Positions 15,799 to 21,538 of a DNA stretch of 33,212 bases are shown here, piece by piece. Under the pieces are notes generated by a model. It was not told where the DNA came from, did no database searches, and was given only the letters and a program-made list of their open reading frames with translations. This DNA comes from Conexibacter sp. GTDB lineage: Bacteria; Actinomycetota; Thermoleophilia; Solirubrobacterales; Solirubrobacteraceae. Each line of letters begins with the position of its first letter. The stretch's first letter is position 1. The stretch is from assembly GCA_025964325.1 (NCBI GenBank), contig JAOPZA010000043.1, forward strand, positions 1 through 33,212, given 5' to 3'. The position numbers and the translations under genes are program-made.

Positions 15799-16116
15799 AT
15801 GCGCAACCATCTCCGCCCGCTCTTCGACCGCGTCGTGATCAAGGAGCTCGAGCCCGATCGCGTGCGCGAGTCGGGCCTCGTCGTGCCGGCCGGCTCCCAC
15901 GAGCCGCCGCCGCAGCACGGGATCGTGCTGGCCGTCGGCGCCGGGCTCGACTGGTGGTCCCACGTCGGCGTCGTGATGCCGGTCAAGCCCGGCGACCACG
16001 TCGTCTTCCCGGCCGCCGCCGGCGCCTGGGTCGAGGTCGACGAGGAGCGGCTGCTCGTCTGTCGCGTGGGCGAGCTGCTCGGCGTCCTCGAGCAGGAGCG
16101 CGTCGCGCAGGGCTGA
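15799..16116 (+). CDS. GroES-like co-chaperonin, orphan
   Basis: A 105-residue single Cpn10 domain. The start MRNHLRPLFDRVVIKELEPD is typical. HGIVLAVGAGLDWWSHVGVV, KPGDHVVFPAAAGAWVEVDE and EERLLVCRVGELLGVLE follow the GroES strand order. The mobile loop that contacts GroEL is SGLVVPAGSHEPPPQ, so the usual hydrophobic I-V-L tripeptide is replaced by L-V-V. No groEL is adjacent. This suggests a second, specialised co-chaperonin rather than the housekeeping copy. An in-frame ATG at 15739 would start inside the terminator hairpin and is rejected. The gene converges with the YdeI-family gene (39-base gap). Confidence 0.85.
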   Translation: MRNHLRPLFDRVVIKELEPDRVRESGLVVPAGSHEPPPQHGIVLAVGAGLDWWSHVGVVMPVKPGDHVVFPAAAGAWVEVDEERLLVCRVGELLGVLEQERVAQG

Positions 16117-16155
16117 GCCGTGGGGCTCGTCGGTGGGCGCGCCGAGGCCGGCGGC

Positions 16156-16755
16156 TCAGGGGTGCAGCTTCTCGCCGGCGGCGAGCATCGCGACGAATCT
16201 CGCGATCCGCCGCGCGCGCGTCTGCGGCCGTCTCGCGTCCCCGACGCGGTAGAGGACGGCGTAGCGGTTGTGCGAGTCGAGCGTCGCGAAGCAGGCCGCC
16301 GCCGGGGGATTCGCGTCGAGTGCCTGCCGCAGGTCGTCGGGCACCTCGATCGTGCGCGGGCCGGCGTAGGCCGCCTCCCAGCGGCCGTCCGCCTTCGCCC
16401 GCTCGACCTCCGCCAGGCCGTTCGGCTGCATCGCGCCCTCGGCGATCAGCCGCTCCGCATACCCGACGTTGCGCTCCGACCAGCGGCTGCGCGCGCGGCG
16501 CGGGGTGAAGCGCTGGAGGTACGCCTCGTCGTCGAGGCGGCGGACCTGCCCGTCGATCCAGCCGTGGCAGAGCGCGACGTCGAGCGCCTCGGCGTACGTG
16601 ATCGTCCGCAGCCGGGCGCCTCTCTTGGCGAAGCGCAGCCAGGCGCCTGGGCCGCCGGGCGGCTGGGAGGCGATCCACGCGGCCAGCTCCGCGGGCGTCG
16701 CGAAGGTGAGCACCGGCGACTCGCCGGCGGCACCGCCGTCGCCGGCGGCGGTCAC
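16156..16755 (-). CDS. YdeI/OmpD-associated family protein
   Basis: A 199-residue protein with the family pattern: TPAELAAWIASQPPGGPGAW, TITYAEALDVALCHGWIDGQ (the very conserved E-x-x-C-x-G-W-I-D-G segment), YLQRFTPRRARSRWSERNVG, and C-terminal VPDDLRQALDANPPAAACFA. Function in bacteria is poorly known, with links to stress and drug tolerance. The start is GTG at 16755, whose GTGA overlaps the TGA of the iron permease gene (16752-16755). It is therefore translated by coupling to that gene and is the last gene of the unit. Confidence 0.85.
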   Translation of the reverse strand: MTAAGDGGAAGESPVLTFATPAELAAWIASQPPGGPGAWLRFAKRGARLRTITYAEALDVALCHGWIDGQVRRLDDEAYLQRFTPRRARSRWSERNVGYAERLIAEGAMQPNGLAEVERAKADGRWEAAYAGPRTIEVPDDLRQALDANPPAAACFATLDSHNRYAVLYRVGDARRPQTRARRIARFVAMLAAGEKLHP

Positions 16756-17831
16756 CCGGCGTTGGAGGCGGCGGCGTGCGGGGTCGCGCCCGTGACGCCG
16801 GCGGCCGTCGCCGCGGCGGCCTGGCGCTGCCGCTGGCGGCGCGGCCGCTTGACCTTCATCTGCTCGGCCATCACGTAGGAGCCGACGACGAGGACGGCGG
16901 CGACCAGCTGGGCGCCGATCGTCTCCCAGTTGGGGAAGATCGAGAACCACATCCCCATCCAGCCGGGGAAGCCGACGCCGATCGAGCTCGTGCCGATCCA
17001 GCCGGCCTGCTGCATCTCGAAGACCTGCTCGCCGACCATCACGAGCAGCACGACGCCGAGCAGCACGCCGGTCGCGACGAGCATTCTCTTGTAGGGCAGC
17101 TTCGCGTGGAGCTTGAAGGTCGCGAAGCCGAGCACGGCGGTGCAGGCGAGCCCGAGCGCGACGCCCTCGAGCACGACGCCGGCGCCGTAGCGCAGCCGCA
17201 GGTTCTGCAGGAAGAGGACGATCTCGAAGCCCTCGCGGTAGACCGACGTGAAGCCGAGCAGCGCGAGCCCCAGCACCGTCTTCTGCAGCGTCGTCGTGCC
17301 GGTCGCGGCGTCGGCGACGATCTGCTTGCGGCGCTGGTGGTGATGGGAGATCCAGCCGGTCCAGTAGACCTTGTGGAAGAACCAGTTCATCACGACGAGC
17401 AGCACGGCGATCGCGAGCAGCCCGGTGGCCGCCTGCAGGTCGAGGCTGCCGGGCCCGACGGCCGTGGTGATCGCGACCGCGACGAACCAGGTGGCGACGC
17501 TCGCGGCCAGCGCGACCACGCCGCCGAGTGCGACCGGCTTGCGATAGCCGGAGGTCGCGCCGCGGAAGCTGGCGGTGACGGCGGCCAGCACGAGGATGCA
17601 CTCGAGGCCCTCGCGCAGCACGAGGATCGCGCTGTCGAGCACGACCGCCCCGTGGCTCAGCTGGTTCGACGTGTCGGTCGGGTCGGGCGTGCCGCCGCTG
17701 CTGCTCCACGTCAGCCCGACGAGCAGCGCGAGCGCGGCGACGGCGACTCCCCAGGGGGCGAGCCGGCGAGCGAGCGCTCGGCGCGACTGCGCGGGTGCGG
17801 CGGCGGGGCTGTCGGGTGCCGATTGCGTCAT
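16752..17831 (-). CDS. FTR1-family high-affinity iron permease (EfeU-like)
   Basis: A 359-residue polytopic membrane protein with about seven helices. Both iron-binding R-E-G-x-E motifs are present: R73-E77 (LREGLECILVLAAV) and R199-E203 (YREGFEIVLFLQN). A first helix (about 27-44) precedes an extracytoplasmic stretch ending at the first motif. A basic, Ala-rich C-terminal tail (RPRRQRQRQ) is cytoplasmic. It takes up Fe(III), normally after oxidation by a partner. The partners EfeO and EfeB are not in this window. The ATG at 17831 has no Shine-Dalgarno, and the probable IdeR/DtxR operator touches the start codon. It heads a two-gene unit with the YdeI-family gene. Confidence 0.92.
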   Translation of the reverse strand: MTQSAPDSPAAAPAQSRRALARRLAPWGVAVAALALLVGLTWSSSGGTPDPTDTSNQLSHGAVVLDSAILVLREGLECILVLAAVTASFRGATSGYRKPVALGGVVALAASVATWFVAVAITTAVGPGSLDLQAATGLLAIAVLLVVMNWFFHKVYWTGWISHHHQRRKQIVADAATGTTTLQKTVLGLALLGFTSVYREGFEIVLFLQNLRLRYGAGVVLEGVALGLACTAVLGFATFKLHAKLPYKRMLVATGVLLGVVLLVMVGEQVFEMQQAGWIGTSSIGVGFPGWMGMWFSIFPNWETIGAQLVAAVLVVGSYVMAEQMKVKRPRRQRQRQAAAATAAGVTGATPHAAASNAG

Positions 17832-17859
17832 TAGGCTGGCCTAACTGAGGGCAGCCTAA
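17831..17859. promoter_or_regulatory. Probable IdeR/DtxR iron box overlapping the ftr1 start
   Basis: TTAGGCTGGCCTAACTGAG (17831-17849) matches the IdeR/DtxR consensus (TTAGGTTAGCCTAACCTAA) at 14 of 19 positions. A perfect 8-bp inverted repeat, TTAGGCTG (17831-17838) and CAGCCTAA (17852-17859), extends the site. The position at the start codon and promoter implies repression by iron-loaded regulator. Confidence 0.65.
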
Positions 17860-17901
17860 CACGATCGCGCGCCAGCTCGACGGGTGGCGCGCCGGCGCTC
17901 C

Positions 17902-19242
17902 TCACCGCAGGATGCCGGTGTGTCCGATCGAGTAGCGGCCGGGCTGGGGCCAGACGGCGAGGCCGTGCGGCCCGCTGCCGACGGGGATGCGATGCAGCAG
18001 CCGCCCGCTGCGCGTGTCGATCGCGTAGACCTCGCTGCTGTAGCGACCGCTCAGCCACAGCACGCGGCCGTCGGCCGACAGGCCGCCCATGTCGGGGCTG
18101 GCGTGGCCGGGCAGCTGCCATCTGCGATAGGGCCGGCGGGTGGCAAAGGAGATCAGCGAGATCGAGCCCTCGCCGCGGTTCGTGACGTAGAGCGTGCGCG
18201 CGTCGCGGCTGGGGTAGAGCCCGTGGGTGCCCTGCCCGGTCGGCTGCAGGCGGATCACCTTCCACGTCCGGGCGTCGATCAGCCAGACGCCGTTGCTCAT
18301 CATGTCGGCGACGTAGAACGTCCGGCCGTCGGGCGAGAGCTTCACGTCCTGGGGCATCGACATCGCCGCCGGTCGCAGTCGGATCGTCTTGACGACGCGC
18401 TCGCCGACGAGGTCAACGACGATCATGTTGCCGCCGAACTCGCACGAGAAGAGGGCGGTGCGGCCGTCGGCGGTGTAGTCGGCATGGTCGATCCCCGCGC
18501 ACTGCGGCGTCGGCAGCGCATGGAGCAGCCGCATCGTGTGCGGATCGCGGAAGTCGAGCTCGCGGTGGGCCTCGGCGACGACGATCGCGCGGCGGCCGTC
18601 GGCGGTGAAGTAGAGGTTGTAGGGGTCGAGCACCGGCAGCGTCGCCCCGGCCTGGCCGGTGCGGGGATCGACCTGGCGCACGCTGTTGCCGAGGTCGCTG
18701 GAGACCCACAGCGTCCGGAGGTCCCAGGAGGGTGTGACGTGCTGCGGCTCGTGGCCGACGGGGAAGCTGCGGACGATGCGGCCGCTCGCCTGCGAGATCA
18801 CGTCGACGCGGTCGGATCCCGAGTTGGGGACGTAGACCAGCGCCGGGTCGTGCTTGACCGCCGCGGCGAGCAGGCCCGGGCGCTCGGCCAGATAGACGTT
18901 CGCCGGATCGAGCAGCGGCGGGATGCTGCCGGGCGCGAGCGCGGCGAAGCCGAGCGGCGGGATCGCCGGGGTCCGCCCCGCGGAGCCGCCGCCCGGCGCG
19001 GGGCCGGTGCTCGAGGCGCCGTGCGAGCCGGCCGTGCCGGTCATGCCCTTCATCCCGCTCATGCCCGTCGTGCCGCCCGTCCCGTTCGACGGGCCCGAGC
19101 CCCCGCCGCAGCTCGTCAGCGCGATCGCGATCACGACGACGAGCAGCGCGAGCGCGGTCGCCAGCGCCGCCCGCCGGCGCCGGATCACGGCGGGACTCAC
19201 GCGCCGGCTGCGTCGGCGGACGCGCCGTCCGCGCCGGCTCAT
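17902..19242 (-). CDS. YVTN-type beta-propeller lipoprotein with Met-rich N-terminus
   Basis: A 446-residue exported protein. The basic N-terminus, hydrophobic stretch and lipobox IALTSCGGG predict a lipoprotein anchored at the outer face of the membrane. Next comes a low-complexity Met/Gly/Thr segment (GTTGMSGMKGMTGTAGSHG). A seven-bladed YncE-like propeller follows, with repeats such as ALVYVPNSGSDRVDVISQAS, LYFTADGRRAIVVAEAHREL, KLSPDGRTFYVADMMSNGVW and TLYVTNRGEGSISLI. The function is unknown. Met-rich M-x-G-M segments occur in copper- or iron-handling proteins, so a metal link is possible but unproved. Its ATG overlaps the stop of the Kelch gene as ATGA (19239-19242). The iron permease gene lies 70 bases downstream. 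Confidence 0.8.
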   Translation of the reverse strand: MSRRGRRVRRRSRRVSPAVIRRRRAALATALALLVVVIAIALTSCGGGSGPSNGTGGTTGMSGMKGMTGTAGSHGASSTGPAPGGGSAGRTPAIPPLGFAALAPGSIPPLLDPANVYLAERPGLLAAAVKHDPALVYVPNSGSDRVDVISQASGRIVRSFPVGHEPQHVTPSWDLRTLWVSSDLGNSVRQVDPRTGQAGATLPVLDPYNLYFTADGRRAIVVAEAHRELDFRDPHTMRLLHALPTPQCAGIDHADYTADGRTALFSCEFGGNMIVVDLVGERVVKTIRLRPAAMSMPQDVKLSPDGRTFYVADMMSNGVWLIDARTWKVIRLQPTGQGTHGLYPSRDARTLYVTNRGEGSISLISFATRRPYRRWQLPGHASPDMGGLSADGRVLWLSGRYSSEVYAIDTRSGRLLHRIPVGSGPHGLAVWPQPGRYSIGHTGILR

Positions 19243-20261
19243 CGCGCGAGGGCCCATGCCTGGTCGTGCACGCCGCCGCTCGCGTCGCGCCCGCCGAGCA
19301 CCCACAGGCGGCTTCCGAGCGTCCCCGCGCCGAGGTCCGAGAGCGCGAGCGGAAGCGCGCCGGCGCGGCGGATCCGGCCGCTCACGGGGTCGACCGCGAG
19401 GATCGTCCGGCGCTGGCTCGTGGTCGTGTCGCCGCGCCCGCCGAGCACGTAGAAGGTGCCGCCGAGGGCGGCGCCGGCAGCGTGCTCGAGCGGCTGGGGC
19501 AAGTGCGCGATCACGCGCACGCGCCCGCTCGCGGGCTCGACGCGGATCACCTCGGAGCGGGCGTGGACGTCGTCGGTGCCGCCGGCGATCAGCAGCGCGC
19601 CGCCGACCGCGGCGACGGCCGCGTAGCGCAGCGGGTGCGGGAGCGCGGCGACGACGCGGAGCGGCTGCCCGGGGACGAACGCGAGCACGGAGCGCAGCGG
19701 CACCGTGCCGGTGTAGCCGCCGATGACGTAGGCGGTCGTGCCGATCGTCGCGGCCTCGAGGTCGGACGAGGGCGCCGGCAGGTGCCCGACGAGGCGCGTG
19801 CGGCCGCTCGCGTCGGTCGCGGTGATCGCGTCCGTCGCGCCGCTCGCCGAGCCGCCGCCGAAGACGTAGAGGCTCGAGCCGATGCCGGTCGTGCCGACGT
19901 CGTGGATCGCGCTCGGCAGCGTCCCGACCTGCCGCGGAGTCGCGATCCCGGTGCCCGCGACCGCGACGACGCCGGCGACCGACGTGTCCGCGGCGTCGAG
20001 CCCGGCGGCGGCGAGCAGCCGTCCGCCGGCGAGCGCGACGCCCGGCAGTTGCACCGGCGCGGGCAGCGTGCGGCGCGCGACGACGTGCAACGCGACGGGC
20101 TGGGCCGGCCGCGCGGTCGCCTGGGAGCGGGGGTTGGTGGCCGATCTGGTCGCGTCGGTTCTGCCGCTCGTGCTGGCCGGCGCGCCGCTGCCGCAGCCGC
20201 AGAGGGCGACCGTCGCGGCGGCGGCAAGCGCCGCGAACGTGCCCGAAGGGGATGGCGTCAT
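19239..20261 (-). CDS. Kelch-like beta-propeller lipoprotein
   Basis: A 340-residue exported protein. The signal peptide ends in a lipobox-like ALCGCGSG, so it is probably lipid anchored. The rest is a six-bladed propeller with Kelch-type blades ending in G-G dipeptides: SSLYVFGGGSASGATDAITA, TTAYVIGGYTGTVPLRSVLA, GALLIAGGTDDVHARSEVIR, GTFYVLGGRGDTTTSQRRTI and SRLWVLGGRDASGGVHDQAW. It probably binds a protein or sugar at the cell surface, and no catalytic motif is seen. ATG at 20261 gives the signal peptide. It is translationally coupled to the YVTN-type lipoprotein that follows, which suggests a complex of the two propellers. Confidence 0.8.
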   Translation of the reverse strand: MTPSPSGTFAALAAAATVALCGCGSGAPASTSGRTDATRSATNPRSQATARPAQPVALHVVARRTLPAPVQLPGVALAGGRLLAAAGLDAADTSVAGVVAVAGTGIATPRQVGTLPSAIHDVGTTGIGSSLYVFGGGSASGATDAITATDASGRTRLVGHLPAPSSDLEAATIGTTAYVIGGYTGTVPLRSVLAFVPGQPLRVVAALPHPLRYAAVAAVGGALLIAGGTDDVHARSEVIRVEPASGRVRVIAHLPQPLEHAAGAALGGTFYVLGGRGDTTTSQRRTILAVDPVSGRIRRAGALPLALSDLGAGTLGSRLWVLGGRDASGGVHDQAWALAR

Positions 20262-20375
20262 CCCGATGAGGATGGCAGGAGGCACCTGCGAGGAACCTGA
20301 CAGGCCGCACGGCGCCGTCGGCGCACGCCCGTCATGCTTGCCGCAGATGTTCGCGCGCCGGCCACGTCCCTTGCG

Positions 20376-21134
20376 ATGAGCGTCCTCGAGGCCGTCGCGA
20401 TCTTCGTCGCGGGGATCTGGGCGGGAGCGATCAACACCGTCGTCGGCAGCGGCACGCTCGTGACGTTCCCGGTGCTGCTGGCATGCGGCTACCCGCCCGT
20501 GACCGCCAACGCGACGAACTCGCTCGGGCTCGTGACGGGATCGCTGTCGGGGGCGTTCGGCTATCGCGCCGAGCTGCGTGGGCAGCGGGCGCGGCTGATG
20601 CGCTTCGGCCCCGTGGTCGGGCTCGGCAGCGCGGCCGGCGCCGCGCTCCTGTTCGTGCTGCCGGCCGCCGCGTTCGAGGCGATCGTGCCGGTCTTCATCG
20701 CGCTCGCGCTCGTGCTGGTCGTCCTGCAGCCGCGGATCGCGAGCGTGATCGCCGCGCGCCGCCACCCCCATCGCTCCCCCGACGGCGGCCGCGGCGTCGA
20801 GGCCGCCGTCTTCGCGACCGGGCTCTACGGCGGCTACTTCGGCGCCGCGCAGGGGATCCTTCAGGTCGCGATCTTCGGCGTCGCGCTCGACGAGGACGTG
20901 CAACGCGTCAACGCGCTGAAGAACGCACTCACCGCGCTCGTGAACCTCGTCGCGGCGATCGTCTTCCTGTTCGTCGCGCATCTTGCCTGGGGCGCGGTCG
21001 GGCTGCTGGCCGCCGGCGCGGCGATCGGCGGGCAGATCGGCGCCCGTGTGGGTCGCCGTCTGCCGCCGACCGTGCTGCGCGGGCTGATCGTCGTCGTCGG
21101 ACTGGCGGCGATCGCCAGACTGCTGCTCGACTGA
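20376..21134 (+). CDS. TauE/SafE family transporter
   Basis: A 252-residue membrane protein with about eight helices. The first half shows the typical repeat GIWAGAINTVVGSGTLVTFP and ANATNSLGLVTGSLSGAFGY. The second half has the partner repeat ATGLYGGYFGAAQGILQVAI and RVNALKNALTALVNLVAAIV. The two halves are the inverted repeats of the family, which exports sulfite, sulfoacetate or related anions. The true substrate is not predictable. ATG at 20376 gives the usual MSVLEAVAIFVAG start. An in-frame ATG at 20334 would add 14 residues and cannot be excluded. The gene is divergent from the Kelch lipoprotein and convergent with the HesB-like gene. Confidence 0.9.
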   Translation: MSVLEAVAIFVAGIWAGAINTVVGSGTLVTFPVLLACGYPPVTANATNSLGLVTGSLSGAFGYRAELRGQRARLMRFGPVVGLGSAAGAALLFVLPAAAFEAIVPVFIALALVLVVLQPRIASVIAARRHPHRSPDGGRGVEAAVFATGLYGGYFGAAQGILQVAIFGVALDEDVQRVNALKNALTALVNLVAAIVFLFVAHLAWGAVGLLAAGAAIGGQIGARVGRRLPPTVLRGLIVVVGLAAIARLLLD

Positions 21135-21160
21135 GCGCGCAGTCGGCTGGCGTGCTGGGG

Positions 21161-21451
21161 CTAGACCGGCTGCTCGACGATCAGGAAGCCGACCTGCGTG
21201 CCGTCGATCTCGGCGTCGAGCAGTCTGTCGTCGAGCAGGTCCGCAGCGCCCTCTTCGACGAAGACGCGCGCGCCGCGCTCGTCGACGACCTGGTCGGAGT
21301 CGGCCGGGACCTCGGCGATCGAGACCTCGAGCGCCTCCGGCTCGGCGGCACCCGGCTGCGTGGCGATCCGCAGGCCGGCTCCCGTGGGAATGTCGGGGGA
21401 CGCGACGATCCCACGGATCGCTTCTGCGGCATTCTCGGTAAGGGTCAGCAC
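21161..21451 (-). CDS. HesB/IscA-like fold protein without cysteines
   Basis: A 96-residue protein that starts MLTLTENAAEAIRGIVASPD and continues GAGLRIATQP, QVVDERGARVFVEEGAADLL and DDRLLDAEI. This is the HesB/IscA (Fe-S biosynthesis) fold pattern. No cysteine occurs anywhere, so the three ligands that bind the iron-sulfur cluster in IscA are absent. It cannot be a classical A-type carrier, and such cysteine-less forms are known in actinobacteria with unknown role. The start is GTG at 21451 with a good AAGGAG 7-8 bases upstream. It lies 87 bases downstream of the dhaM-PTS fusion on the same strand and might be at the end of that operon. A GTTTCGG/CCGAAAC inverted repeat (21468-21474 and 21499-21505) lies in the leader. 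Confidence 0.75.
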   Translation of the reverse strand: MLTLTENAAEAIRGIVASPDIPTGAGLRIATQPGAAEPEALEVSIAEVPADSDQVVDERGARVFVEEGAADLLDDRLLDAEIDGTQVGFLIVEQPV

Positions 21452-21538
21452 GTGGGTGCTCCTTCCGGTTTCGGTTCCTCTTGCGCTGCCCGCCCACTCC
21501 GAAACGGAAACACCATGCTTGAAGCTCTGGCCGCGCCC

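Noticed and set aside
21135-21160. Possible further palindrome copy (AGTCGGCTGGCG) between the TauE and HesB-like genes
   Set aside because: Only the left half matches and the right arm is unrelated.
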